From positions 1 to 64,000 of the forward strand of contig NZ_CP059205.1 of NCBI RefSeq assembly GCF_014251995.1: DNA of 64,000 nucleotides, read 5' to 3'. The position numbers and the translations under genes were made by a program. Below, piece by piece: positions 37,223 through 47,000 of this stretch (the first letter of the stretch is position 1; every line of letters begins with the position of its first letter). Origin of the DNA: Blattabacterium cuenoti (lineage in GTDB: Bacteria; Bacteroidota; Bacteroidia; Flavobacteriales; Blattabacteriaceae). The notes beneath the pieces were generated by a model that saw only the letters and a list, made by a program, of their open reading frames with translations, did not search any database and was not told the origin of the DNA.

Positions 37223-37297
37223 CGGGGTATAGCGTAGTTTGGTTATCGCGCCTGGTTTGGGACCAGGAGATCGTAGGTTCAAATCCTGCTACCCCGA
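37223..37297 (+). tRNA. tRNA-Pro(UGG)
   Basis: A 75-nt tRNA. The acceptor stem pairs CGGGGTA with TACCCCG, the anticodon stem CCTGG/CCAGG holds loop TTTGGGA (anticodon TGG), and the T arm contains GGTTCAAATCC. CCA is not encoded. Confidence 0.96.
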
Positions 37298-37407
37298 TTT
37301 TACAATAATTTTTTTATACATTTAAATTTAAATTACATAAATATTTATTTTTAATAAAAAATAGATTAAGTAGTAATTAATAAAATCAAAATTATCTTTC
37401 TTTCTAA

Positions 37408-37481
37408 GATCACGTAGCTCAAATGGATAGAGCAACTGCCTTCTAAGCAGTAGGTTACAGGTTCGAATCCTGTCGTGATCA
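37408..37481 (+). tRNA. tRNA-Arg(UCU)
   Basis: A 74-nt tRNA. The acceptor stem pairs GATCACG with CGTGATC, the anticodon stem ACTGC/GCAGT holds loop CTTCTAA (anticodon TCT, reads AGA/AGG), and the T arm contains GGTTCGAATCC. The last three bases, including the discriminator A at 37481, are also the antisense of the clpP stop codon. Confidence 0.96.
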
Positions 37482-38153
37482 CTTTTTTCCTTCTAGAACT
37501 TCATCTATCATTCCATATTCTTTTGCTTCTTTAGAAGTCATCCAGTAGTCTCTATCTGAATCCCTTTCTATTTTTTCAAGAGATACTCCGGTATGTTTCG
37601 ATATAATATTGTAAAGATCTTTTTTAAGTCTTAAAATTTCACGAACTGTTATTTCAATATCTGAAGCTTGCCCTTGTGTTCCTCCCATAGGTTGATGAAT
37701 CATAATTCTTGAATGTTTTAACGCAGACCTTTTATTTTTAACTCCTGCACAAAGCAAAACGGCAGCCATAGATGCAGCCATTCCAGTACAAATAGTAGCA
37801 ACATCAGGCTCTACAATTTGCATTGTGTCATATATTCCTAGTCCAGCATAAACATCTCCTCCTGGAGAATTAATATATATTTGTATTTCTTTAACAGAAT
37901 CTACTGATTGTAAAAATAATAACTGTGCTTGAACTATGTTAGCTACTTGATCTTCTATGGGGGTTCCTAAAAAAATAACTCTATCCATCATTAAACGAGA
38001 AAAAACATCCATTTGAGCAACATTTAATTTTCTCTCCTCAACAATATATGGTGTCATTGATCGAATAATATATTCGTTCATTAGCAAGCTGTTAATTTTT
38101 TTATGTTTGGTAGCGTACAGAAAAAATTCTTCTGATTTTTTTTTGTAATCCAT
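37479..38153 (-). CDS. clpP: ATP-dependent Clp protease proteolytic subunit ClpP
   Basis: Serine protease barrel that degrades proteins fed by ClpC/ClpX. The 224-residue product carries the full triad: S128 in GMAASMA, H153 in MIHQP and the Asp in ERDSDRD. The N-terminal segment '[30 protein letters not shown]' is typical for the family, with a short leader before it that may be processed. Its TGA stop (37481-37479) lies inside the convergent tRNA-Arg gene. The likely unfoldase partner is the clpC at 60550-62688. Confidence 0.96.
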   Translation of the reverse strand: MDYKKKSEEFFLYATKHKKINSLLMNEYIIRSMTPYIVEERKLNVAQMDVFSRLMMDRVIFLGTPIEDQVANIVQAQLLFLQSVDSVKEIQIYINSPGGDVYAGLGIYDTMQIVEPDVATICTGMAASMAAVLLCAGVKNKRSALKHSRIMIHQPMGGTQGQASDIEITVREILRLKKDLYNIISKHTGVSLEKIERDSDRDYWMTSKEAKEYGMIDEVLEGKK

Positions 38154-38287
38154 TATTACTTTAAATTTTAGTAAAGTTACTACTTATAATTAATTATCTT
38201 TTTTTAGAAAAAATTTTTTTCGATAAAGTTAACATATGAATAAAAATTATAGAAATTAGAAAGATTTTAATTCAAAAAAAATCAGAT

Positions 38288-39766
38288 TTGTACAAAAGAT
38301 TAGCAAAACAAACAATCATTTATTCTATTGGATCAATTTTACCAAGGATTATTAATTATTCTTTTTTAAAATTCTTTACTATTTCTTTAAAAAGAGAGGA
38401 ATTTTCTCTTTACACAGATATGTATGCTTTATCTTTTTTTGTTATAGGATTTCTTTCTTTTGGGTTGGAAAATACTTATTTTAGATTTTTATATAAAAAA
38501 AATTCTCATCGAGAAACTGTATTTTCGACTGGGTTCATAATACAATTATTGATTACTTCTTTTTTTTTAATTATTTCCGTTAATCTTATCAAACATATAA
38601 TTTATTTTACCGGATACCAAAACCATCCAGAATATTTTTTTATGTTTTTTCTAATTATATTTTTTGATACAATTTGTATTCTTCCTATGGCTTGGTTTCG
38701 TGCAAATGAAAAACCGTTAGAATTCACTATTATAAATGTAATAAATATTTTTGTACAATCATTTATAACTATATATTTATTTTTTTGTTCTAATAATTTT
38801 TTTTTTAGGAAAACTTACTTTTTTTCTATTTTTGAATGGATTAATTCTTTCACAGATAAAACAGGATATATATTTTTTGCAAATACAATATCATCATTAA
38901 CTAATTTATTATTAGTTCTTCCTATTATTCTTAAAAAAGTAATTATCAAAAAATTTGACAAAAATCTTGCAAAAAAAATGTTAGGTTATGGAATTCCTAT
39001 TATGTTAGGAACTATTGCTTTTTCAATAAACGAGAATCTTGATAAGATTTTAATTAAAAGATGGGGATCTGACGAAATTAACGGATCTTATTCTGCTTGC
39101 TACAAAATAGCTGCTTTTATGACTTTATATATTCGAATGTTCCGATTAGGCATCGAACCCTTTTTTTTCAAAAAATCTGAGGATGCTGATGCGGAATATT
39201 ATTATGAAGAAATAAATTATATATTTATTCTATTAGGATTAATTTTTTATGTATTAATATGTGGAAATATCCCTATTTTTATGAACTTCTTTCTTGATAA
39301 GAAATACCATTTTGCTATGTCTATTATTCCAGTAATAATGATGGGAAATTTATTTTTAGGTATTTATACAAATCTATCTATTTTTTATAAAGTAGTAGAT
39401 AAGCCTATCGTTGGAACTTATATATCATTAGTAGGAGTGTTCATTACTTTTTTATTTAATATTATTTTTATTTTAATTCCTAATAGTAGTTTCATGATCC
39501 CCGCATGGGGAACTTTGACATCATATGGATGTATGTTAGTTATTTTATCTATTTGGATAGGAAAAAAATTTTTTAAATTTTTCAAAAAGAAAAGAAATAT
39601 TATAACTCATTTTTTATTTGCTATTTTTCTAGTTTTTGTAATCAACAACAAATTTTCAATCAATGATAAAAAAGAAATGATACTTAGATTTTTCTTTCAA
39701 TTACTTTATTTTATAATTATTTTTTTACTGGAGAAAAAAAGATTGATTAATTTAATTAAACAATAA
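38288..39766 (+). CDS. Polysaccharide/oligosaccharide flippase (Wzx/MATE-like)
   Basis: The 492-residue membrane protein has about 12-14 hydrophobic helices and the pattern of the MOP superfamily polysaccharide exporters. Recognisable segments are 'SIGSILPRIINYSFLKFFTISL' at the N-terminus and 'MLGYGIPIMLGTIAFSINENLDKILIKRWGS' in the middle. It probably moves lipid-linked sugars across the inner membrane for envelope polysaccharide. The start is a TTG (38288). The eroded dut and a sugar nucleotidyltransferase follow, and this gene order suggests an old flippase-dut-nucleotidyltransferase operon. The lipid substrate is unknown. Confidence 0.83.
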   Translation: MYKRLAKQTIIYSIGSILPRIINYSFLKFFTISLKREEFSLYTDMYALSFFVIGFLSFGLENTYFRFLYKKNSHRETVFSTGFIIQLLITSFFLIISVNLIKHIIYFTGYQNHPEYFFMFFLIIFFDTICILPMAWFRANEKPLEFTIINVINIFVQSFITIYLFFCSNNFFFRKTYFFSIFEWINSFTDKTGYIFFANTISSLTNLLLVLPIILKKVIIKKFDKNLAKKMLGYGIPIMLGTIAFSINENLDKILIKRWGSDEINGSYSACYKIAAFMTLYIRMFRLGIEPFFFKKSEDADAEYYYEEINYIFILLGLIFYVLICGNIPIFMNFFLDKKYHFAMSIIPVIMMGNLFLGIYTNLSIFYKVVDKPIVGTYISLVGVFITFLFNIIFILIPNSSFMIPAWGTLTSYGCMLVILSIWIGKKFFKFFKKKRNIITHFLFAIFLVFVINNKFSINDKKEMILRFFFQLLYFIIIFLLEKKRLINLIKQ

Positions 39767-39782
39767 AACATATGGTAATAAA

Positions 39783-40169
39783 TTGATGATACAAAAAAGT
39801 AAATATCAGTTAATTTTAATTGCTAATATCAAAAAATCTATTTCTATCCCTTTTATGAAAAGAAAATTGATAAAAACAGGTTTATTTTTAAAATTACAAC
39901 AAGAATTGAAATATTATTTTTTCTTAAAAAAGAACTTTAAAAAATCTATTTCCATTATTCATTTTGAAAGAAAAAAAAATGATTTAACCTTATATAAAGA
40001 AATTAAAATTATTTTAATAAACGTTTTTTTTAAAACTATGATTATTGAATCCAATGAAAAATTAATTATGTTAAACATATTTTTAGGAAATAGAATAAAA
40101 TGGGAAAAATGTTCCACTTTAAACATAAGCAAAAGAGGGAGCAATGGTTTTGGAAGTACTGGAATATAA
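39783..40169 (+). pseudogene. dut: Eroded dUTPase (dut), frame still open
   Basis: The 128-codon frame ends KRGSNGFGSTGI, which is motif 5 of trimeric dUTPases almost unchanged. 'KRKLIKTGLFLKL' and 'EIKIILINVFF' also align with the family. The rest is decayed: motif 1 (AGxDL), motif 2 (RSG) and motif 4 (RxAQ) are gone, and motif 3 (GxIDxDYRG) is reduced to a 'LTLYKEIK' trace. The product is about 16 residues shorter than a normal dUTPase (about 144). Trimeric dUTPases need motifs 1-4 for Mg and dUTP, so I expect no dUTP hydrolysis. The frame has no internal stop, so either decay is recent and in frame or the residual peptide has another use. Confidence 0.75.
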
Positions 40170-40212
40170 TGAAATACATGAATATATTTATTCTTAATTT
40201 TAATAAGGCGAT

Positions 40213-41232
40213 ATGAAAATTATAATTCCTATGGCTGGGAAAGGATTACGTCTAAATCCACATACTTTAAATACCCCGAAACCATTAATCAATATTGCAG
40301 GAAAAACAATTTTAGAAAGATTGATAGAAAGTTTATCTACAATAATAAAAACTTTTCATATTAAAGAAATAATTTTTATTATAGGAAATTATGAGAAAAA
40401 TATTATTAAGAACAAATTAATAAAGCTAGCTAATAAAGTAAATACTAATCCTATTATCTACCATCAAAATTTTCCACTTGGAACAGCAGATGCACTGTTA
40501 AAAGCTAAAGATTCATTGAATGGAGAATCGATAATTGTTGCTTTTTCTGATACTTTATTTAAAAGTAAATCTTTAGAAAAAGAAATCAATGATGAAATTG
40601 ATAATATCGTATGGACAAAACAAGTTAAAACCCCCCATTTATTTGGCGTTGTCAAATGTGATTCTTCCGGAATTATTACTCATTTTGTGGAAAAACCAAA
40701 TAATTATATTTCTAATTTAGCAATTATTGGGCTTTATTATTTTAAAAATAGTCTTTTATTAAAAAAAGAACTACAATCATCAAATAATGATAAAAAAAAT
40801 GAACAAGAATATCAATTAACGTCTGTTCTGGAAAAAATGAGAAAAAAAGGAGAAAAATTTACTAGTAAACAAGTGAAAGAATGGATGGATTTCGGAAATA
40901 AAAAAAGAACCATTTCTTCTAATTCGAAAATATTATCTTTCGAATATAAAATATCAAAATTAATTCATGATCAAGCAATCATAAAAAATAGTGTAATTAT
41001 ACAACCTTGTTCAATTGAAAAAAATACAATAATTGAAAATAGTGTAATAGGTCCTCATGTTTCAATTGGGAATAATACAAAAATCAAAAATAGTAATATA
41101 AAAACATCTTTAATTCAAAATTATGTAAAAATTCAATATGCTAATTTTTATAATTCTATGATAGGAAGTCAAACTGTTTATACTGAAAAAGCAAAAAAAG
41201 TTAGTTTAGGAGATTATTCTGTTTATAATTGA
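40213..41232 (+). CDS. Sugar-phosphate nucleotidyltransferase with C-terminal left-handed beta helix
   Basis: The 339-residue protein starts with the nucleotidyltransferase signature 'MKIIIPMAGKGLRLNPHTLNTPKPLI' (split here as MAGKGLRL and TPKPL), with 'GTADALLKAKDSL' and 'AFSDTLF' for substrate and metal binding. The last third (about 245-325) is Asn/Ile-rich with hexapeptide-like repeats (IIENSVIGPHVSIGNNTKI), which fits a left-handed beta helix as in GlmU or RmlA-like enzymes. It makes an NDP-sugar, but which one cannot be read from sequence. The context (flippase upstream) suggests envelope polysaccharide. Confidence 0.85.
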   Translation: MKIIIPMAGKGLRLNPHTLNTPKPLINIAGKTILERLIESLSTIIKTFHIKEIIFIIGNYEKNIIKNKLIKLANKVNTNPIIYHQNFPLGTADALLKAKDSLNGESIIVAFSDTLFKSKSLEKEINDEIDNIVWTKQVKTPHLFGVVKCDSSGIITHFVEKPNNYISNLAIIGLYYFKNSLLLKKELQSSNNDKKNEQEYQLTSVLEKMRKKGEKFTSKQVKEWMDFGNKKRTISSNSKILSFEYKISKLIHDQAIIKNSVIIQPCSIEKNTIIENSVIGPHVSIGNNTKIKNSNIKTSLIQNYVKIQYANFYNSMIGSQTVYTEKAKKVSLGDYSVYN

Positions 41233-41286
41233 CTCAAGAAAATTAACAATTTTTATTTATATTTAATAAAAATTCATTAAATATAA

Positions 41287-41475
41287 ATGGATTCAATTTT
41301 TATATTAGTGATTCTTGGAACTTTTGGAACAACAGAAATTGTAGTTATTGTTATTCTTGCACTTTTACTTTTTGGAGGTAAAAAAATACCTGAATTAATG
41401 AGAGGATTAGGAACAGGATTAAAAGAGTTCAAAAAAGCTTCTGAAGGAAAAGATTCTGAATCTAAGGAGGAATAA
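41287..41475 (+). CDS. tatA: Sec-independent protein translocase subunit TatA
   Basis: Small pore-forming subunit of the twin-arginine translocase. The 62-residue product has one transmembrane helix (about 15-30, [15 protein letters not shown]), then the amphipathic helix starting [20 protein letters not shown], and an acidic tail, which is the exact TatA/E pattern. Neither tatB nor tatC is nearby in the window. Antisense frames over the gene are shadows. Confidence 0.92.
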   Translation: MDSIFILVILGTFGTTEIVVIVILALLLFGGKKIPELMRGLGTGLKEFKKASEGKDSESKEE

Positions 41476-41669
41476 ATATTCATTATTAGTAATGTAAATA
41501 ACGTTGATATTTGATGATATATTAATTGTTTATGTGTTTATGTTGAAACAATAATTTATATTATTTTTCACCCCTTTTGTTTTGTTTCTATTCTATATGA
41601 ATATTATTTCAATTTGTTCCTTACTAAACTAAAAAGAAATTAAAATAAATTTTAAATATTTAAATTGAG

Positions 41670-41683
41670 ACGTCATACGTCAT
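41670..41683 (+). repeat. Tandem ACGTCAT repeat
   Basis: Two perfect copies of the 7-mer ACGTCAT lie head to tail, the first preceded by G so that GACGTC is also palindromic. They stand out because G/C-containing repeats are rare in this A/T-rich gap. Function unknown. Confidence 0.5.
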
Positions 41684-42068
41684 AGTTAATATTTAAATAT
41701 TATAAAATCAATAGAAAAATAATTCTATTATTTGAAGTTTTGTGATATTGAAAATTAATTTTAATATAGAATCAATATTATATTAAACCAACAGATAATC
41801 CAGTTAAGGAACTAAAAATGAAATATTTTTTTCGAATTTTTTGTCAATATTAAAAAAATTTCAAATTATGTTACAAAACTTATTATCATAACATTATTTA
41901 CATCATTGATAATTGATAAATGCAAAATTTTAATAATACTTTTTAAACTATATACTCTAATAATAAATTAAAAAAACTTTAACTTTCGTATTAAAGAAAA
42001 AACTTGTTCAGATTTTTATCTGTATTCCTGTATTCTTGACTGTTAAATATTACATAGAAGTTTTATTA

Positions 42069-42095
42069 TTTTTGTTTACAGTGTGTAAACAAAAA
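42069..42095 (+). repeat. Perfect 12-bp palindrome upstream of recA
   Basis: The arms TTTTTGTTTACA (42069-42080) and TGTAAACAAAAA (42084-42095) are exact reverse complements around a GTG spacer, ending 124 bp before the recA ATG. It could be an operator or a structural signal. It is not a good intrinsic terminator because no T run follows the right arm. Confidence 0.6.
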
Positions 42096-42219
42096 ATTTT
42101 ACTTTTTCTTTTTAAGATTAGAAAAAATAAAGTTTTTTGTTTAAAGAAAGTAAAAAATTCTTTTCATGGACTAAAGTTCATCTATATTTACTGGATTTCT
42201 TAATATGTTCTCATAAATT

Positions 42220-43215
42220 ATGAACGAAAAAATTGAAAAAAAAAGAAAATCATTAGAGCTTGTTTTAGAAAAAATGGATAAAATATATGGGAAAGGAACC
42301 GTCATGCGAATGGGAGATTCTCATATAGAAAATTTAGAAACTATTTCTTCTGGATCTTTAGGATTAGATATAGCTTTAGGAATAAAAGGATTTCCGAAAG
42401 GTCGTATTATCGAAATATTTGGCCCAGAATCTTCTGGAAAAACAACTTTAGCATTACATGCAATAACTCAATCTCAAAAATTAGGAGGTTTTGCTAGTTT
42501 TATTGATGCAGAACATGCTTTTGATTGTTTTTATGCTAAAAAAATAGGAGTTAATATTAAAGATTTAATAATATCTCAACCAGATAATGGAGAACAAGCA
42601 CTTGAAATAGTAGATAATTTAATAAGATCCGGTGTTATTGACATGATTGTCGTTGATTCTGTAGCAGCTTTAACTCCTAAAAGTGAAATAGAGGGAGAGA
42701 TGGGTGATTCTAAAATAGGGTTACAAGCTAGATTAATGTCGCAAGCTTTGAGAAAGCTGACTTCTAGTATAGGAAAATCAAAAAGTATACTCATATTTAT
42801 TAATCAACTAAGAGAAAAAATAGGTGTTTATGGAAATCCGGAAGTAACTACAGGTGGAAATGCTTTGAAATTTTATTCTTCAATACGATTAGATATACGA
42901 AAAGGACATCAAATTAAAAATGGAGAAAAAATATTGGGAAATAGGACAAAAGTAAAAGTAGTTAAAAATAAACTTTCTCCTCCTTTTAAAATTGCGGAGT
43001 TTGATATAATGTACGGTGAAGGTATTTCAAAAATTGGAGAGATTTTGGATTTAGGAGTTGATTTAGGAATTATTAAAAGAAATGCATCTTGGTTTAGTTA
43101 TGGAAACACAAAATTAGGCCAAGGAAGAGATTCTGTAAGAGAATTTTTAAAAGGTAAAAAAAACATTATCAATGAAATACAAACAAATATAATAAATCAG
43201 TATATTCAGAGATAA
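42220..43215 (+). CDS. recA: Recombinase RecA
   Basis: Homologous-recombination ATPase. The 331-residue product has Walker [10 protein letters not shown], Walker B '[12 protein letters not shown]' with the following '[19 protein letters not shown]', '[30 protein letters not shown]' and the C-terminal core. The usual acidic C-terminal tail is shortened. It looks functional. It sits after the large gap 41476-42219 and is followed 8 bp later by a metal-dependent hydrolase gene, probably on the same transcript. Confidence 0.97.
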   Translation: MNEKIEKKRKSLELVLEKMDKIYGKGTVMRMGDSHIENLETISSGSLGLDIALGIKGFPKGRIIEIFGPESSGKTTLALHAITQSQKLGGFASFIDAEHAFDCFYAKKIGVNIKDLIISQPDNGEQALEIVDNLIRSGVIDMIVVDSVAALTPKSEIEGEMGDSKIGLQARLMSQALRKLTSSIGKSKSILIFINQLREKIGVYGNPEVTTGGNALKFYSSIRLDIRKGHQIKNGEKILGNRTKVKVVKNKLSPPFKIAEFDIMYGEGISKIGEILDLGVDLGIIKRNASWFSYGNTKLGQGRDSVREFLKGKKNIINEIQTNIINQYIQR

Positions 43216-43223
43216 AGAATTTT

Positions 43224-43994
43224 ATGAAAATTACCTTTTTAGGAACTGGACCGTCTCAAGGAATTCCTATTATTGGGTCTAGACATCCAGTTTGTTTATC
43301 TAAAAATCCAAAAGATAAGAGACTTAGAAGCTCAATTTTAATTGAACAAAATAAAATTTATTTATTAATAGATTGTGGACCAGATTTTCGTTATCAAATG
43401 TTAAGAAGCAATCATAATAAACTAGATGCTATTTTTATTACTCATGAACATCATGATCATATAGGTGGATTAGATGATATACGATCTATTTGTTTAAAAA
43501 TGAATAAGGAAATTCCTGTATATGGATTACGTAGAACTATAAAAAATATAAAAGAAAGATTTTTTTATATTTTTTTAAATAATTATAAATCAATTGCATC
43601 AAAAATATCTTTTCATGAATTAGATAATTATAAAAAAATTTGTTTTATGGAACATCTTAAAATCATTCCTTTATTCATATGGCATGGAATCCTTCCTATT
43701 TTAGGTTTTCGTATAGAAAACTTTGCTTATATAACGGATGCAAGCGATATTCCCATTCAAACTATTCAACAGTTGAAAGGACTAGATATTTTAGTTTTAA
43801 ACGTATTAAGAAAATTTCCAAAACATACTTCTCGTATAACTATTTTAGAATCATTAAAAATGATTCAAAAAATATCTCCTAAAAAAGCTTATTTAACACA
43901 TGTTGGACATATACTTGGATTTCACGAAGAAATTGAAAAAAACTTTCCAAAAAATATTTATTTAGCTTATGATGGATTGATTATAAATGTATAA
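43224..43994 (+). CDS. Metallo-beta-lactamase-fold hydrolase, PhnP-like
   Basis: The 256-residue protein has the metallo-beta-lactamase metal motif HEHHDH (74-79) plus later ligands in 'ITDASD' and 'THVGH'. Its N-terminus, 'MKITFLGTGPSQGIPIIG', matches the PhnP (phosphoribosyl 1,2-cyclic phosphate phosphodiesterase) branch of the family common in Bacteroidetes. No phn genes are near, so the substrate may be another cyclic phosphodiester or a nucleotide. It is cotranscribed with recA. Confidence 0.87.
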   Translation: MKITFLGTGPSQGIPIIGSRHPVCLSKNPKDKRLRSSILIEQNKIYLLIDCGPDFRYQMLRSNHNKLDAIFITHEHHDHIGGLDDIRSICLKMNKEIPVYGLRRTIKNIKERFFYIFLNNYKSIASKISFHELDNYKKICFMEHLKIIPLFIWHGILPILGFRIENFAYITDASDIPIQTIQQLKGLDILVLNVLRKFPKHTSRITILESLKMIQKISPKKAYLTHVGHILGFHEEIEKNFPKNIYLAYDGLIINV

Positions 43995-44065
43995 TTTTTA
44001 AAATTATTATTGCATTTATTTCATCACATTTTTCATTCTTAATTTAGATAATACAGATAATTGAT

Positions 44066-47000
44066 ATGCAAAAAATATTAAAAAAAATTTTTTTTTCCAC
44101 TAAAATAACTTCTCTATTGTTTTTATTGTTTGCTATATCTATGGCTATAGCTACTTTTTTAGAACAAAAATATTCTACTGAATTTGCAAAAATATTTGTT
44201 TATGAATCTACTTGGTTTGAAATTATAATGTTATTAATTATAATTAATTTGATAGGAAATATATGGAAATATAAATTATGGAGTTACAGAAAAATTCCTA
44301 TTCTTATTTTTCATTTATCATTTGTATTTATTTTCATAGGAGGAATTTTTTCTAGATATTATAGCTTTGAAGGAATTATGCCTTTAAGAGAAGGAGAAAC
44401 AAGCAAAAAAATTATTTCCAGCAAAAATTATATTAAATTAAAAGTTTTTCAAAGAAACAATACCAAATTTTACAATTATCCTTATAATCTCTCGTCTTAT
44501 AACAAAAAATATAAAAAAACTTTATTATTTAATAATAATCCTTTGAAAATCAATATTATAGATTATATTCCATGTGCTAAAATTTTTCTTTCAAAAAAAA
44601 AAACAGGAGAAAAAATTTTGAAAATCATTTCAAATGACCAAAAAGGAAGAACAGAACATTTTATTGAAGATAAAAATATAACGAAAATAAATGGAGTAAT
44701 ATTTTCTCTAAATAAAAAAATTCCATACGGAATACAAATTTTTGAAAAAAAAAATAAACTTTATTTTAAATCCTCTTATTCAGGTGATCATTTTGACATG
44801 ATCAATAAAAAAACTTATTTAATATCTAAAAATACCATTAATACACTAAAAATAAAAAATCTATATAGAATGAAAACAAGTTCTGGAATGATACAATGGG
44901 TTATTCCAAATGAAATTGTAACAGGAAAATTAGAGTATATTCAATCATGTGAAAAAGAAGAAAAAAACAATAATAATTCTTTAAATGCAATTACAGCAAA
45001 AATAACTTTTCTAAATGAATCTAAATTAGTAACATTTTTAGGAGGGGCAAATACAATAAACATGAGTGATTCTCTACAATTTAGAGATTACAAAATATCT
45101 ATTGGATATGGATCTATATTCTTATATCTTCCTTTTTATTTACGATTAGATAATTTTAAATTAGAAAATTATCCAGGATCTGAATTCCCTTCATCTTTTA
45201 TGAGTTATATCACGATTATAGATAAGAAAAAAATAAAAAATTATTTAATTTATATGAATAATGTCCTAAATTATAAAGGATACAGATTTTTCCAGTCTGG
45301 ATATGATTCTGATAAAAAAGGAACTCGTTTATCTGTTAATAATGATTATTTAGGAACCTATTTTTCTTATACAGGATATTTTTTGATGAGTGTAGGAATG
45401 TTAATTACATTATTTTGGAAAGGAACTAGATTTAATTATTTAATAAATAAATTAAAAAATTTAACTATTAAAAATTATTCAATAATAATATTTTTATTTC
45501 TCCTCCTAGTTCTAGGAGGAAATGATTATTCTTTTTTTTTTGCTAAAGCGAATAATTCAATAATAACAACACATAAGTCCACAAAAATTCCATTAGAAAA
45601 TGTTTCTGATTGTATCTATATTCCCAAGAAACATAGTGAAAATTTTGGTCGTTTATTAGTACAAGATTATAAAGGAAGAATAAAACCAATTAATACAATG
45701 GCTATTGAACTTCTTAGAAAGATACATAAAAAAAATTCTATAGGAGATATAGATGCCAATCAATGGTTTATTTCTATACATCAGGATAATATTTTTTGGA
45801 CAAGAATTCCTTTTATCAGAGTCAACAAAAAAGGAGGATATAAGTTTTTAAAAAAAGTAAAAGCGAACCAAAATTATTGCGTATCTTTAATGGATCTCTA
45901 TTTTTTAGATCCAAAAACGTCCACTATAAAATATCTCCTTAAAGAGGATTATGAAACAGCTTTTTCTAAAAATCCAATGCAAAGGAATGAATATGATAAA
46001 GCTGTATTAAGCCTCAGTGAACGTGTGGGGATCATTCATGAAATTTTTCGTGGAAAATATATTCGTATTTTTCCCATACCAAACGACGTTAAAAAAACTT
46101 GGTCTAGTTGGATTATATCAGATTCTGATAAATTAAATCTTTTTGGTTTTTCTATGTATAATAATTATTTAAAATCCTTATTATATGCTCAAAATGAAAA
46201 AGATTGGAGCATTGCAGATAATGAAATAGAAAAAATACGATCTTATCAGATAAAATATTCTAAATCTATTTTACCTTCTAATAAAAAAATATCCATAGAA
46301 ATTATTTATAATAAACTTAATATATTTTATATTTTATCTTTTTTATATGCTATTTTTGGAATAATAATTATTATTAATTTTTTTCTTGTAATATTTTTTC
46401 AAAAAAAATATTTACTTTTTTTTTCTAAAGTATTTTTTATTATTTCATTGTTTCTACATATATTAAATTTTATAGGATTGATTTTTAGATGGTATATTTC
46501 AGGTCATGCTCCGTGGACTAATGGATATGAATCGGCTGTTTTTATTAGTTTTTGCTTGGTAGGAATAGGATTCTTATTTTATAAAAATAGATTTGTATTA
46601 GGAATAAATCTTTTAATAGCGTCTATCCTATTAATAATAGCACATGGAAATATAATGGATCCAGAAATAACAAATTTGGTTCCAGTTTTAAAATCCCATT
46701 GGTTAATTATACATGTTGCTATAATAACAAGTAGTTATGGTTTCTTTTTTACAGGATCTTTTTTAGGATTTTTTGTATTACTTTTATATATATTAAAAGC
46801 ATATGTTAAATCTTATAAAAGAAAAATTCAAAATCATATTGAAAAATTAACTATCATTAATGAAATGTGTCTCATTATAGGACTTTTTTTATTAACAATA
46901 GGAACGTTTTTAGGTTCTGTTTGGGCCAATAATAGTTGGGGAAGGTATTGGAGTTGGGATCCTAAAGAAACATGGGCTTTGGTTAGTATTATGATTTATG

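Larger units (their letters stand above)
41476..42219 (+). other. 0.74-kb intergenic region upstream of recA
   Basis: No intact gene is visible. The interval contains a tandem repeat at 41670-41683, flanked by imperfectly mirrored TTTAAATATTTAA-like A/T tracts, and a strong palindrome at 42069-42095. A short open frame of about 40 codons runs roughly 41848-41969 with hydrophobic residues, but it has no start or recognisable homology. The region may hold the recA promoter and leader, a decayed gene, or both. Confidence 0.45.

Noticed and set aside
41277-41483. A minus-strand frame covering tatA
   Set aside because: It is the exact complement of the TatA gene, whose TatA pattern is unambiguous.
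41848-41969. A roughly 40-codon hydrophobic frame in the tatA-recA gap
   Set aside because: It has no start codon and no similarity, and short hydrophobic frames are common in A/T-rich DNA.
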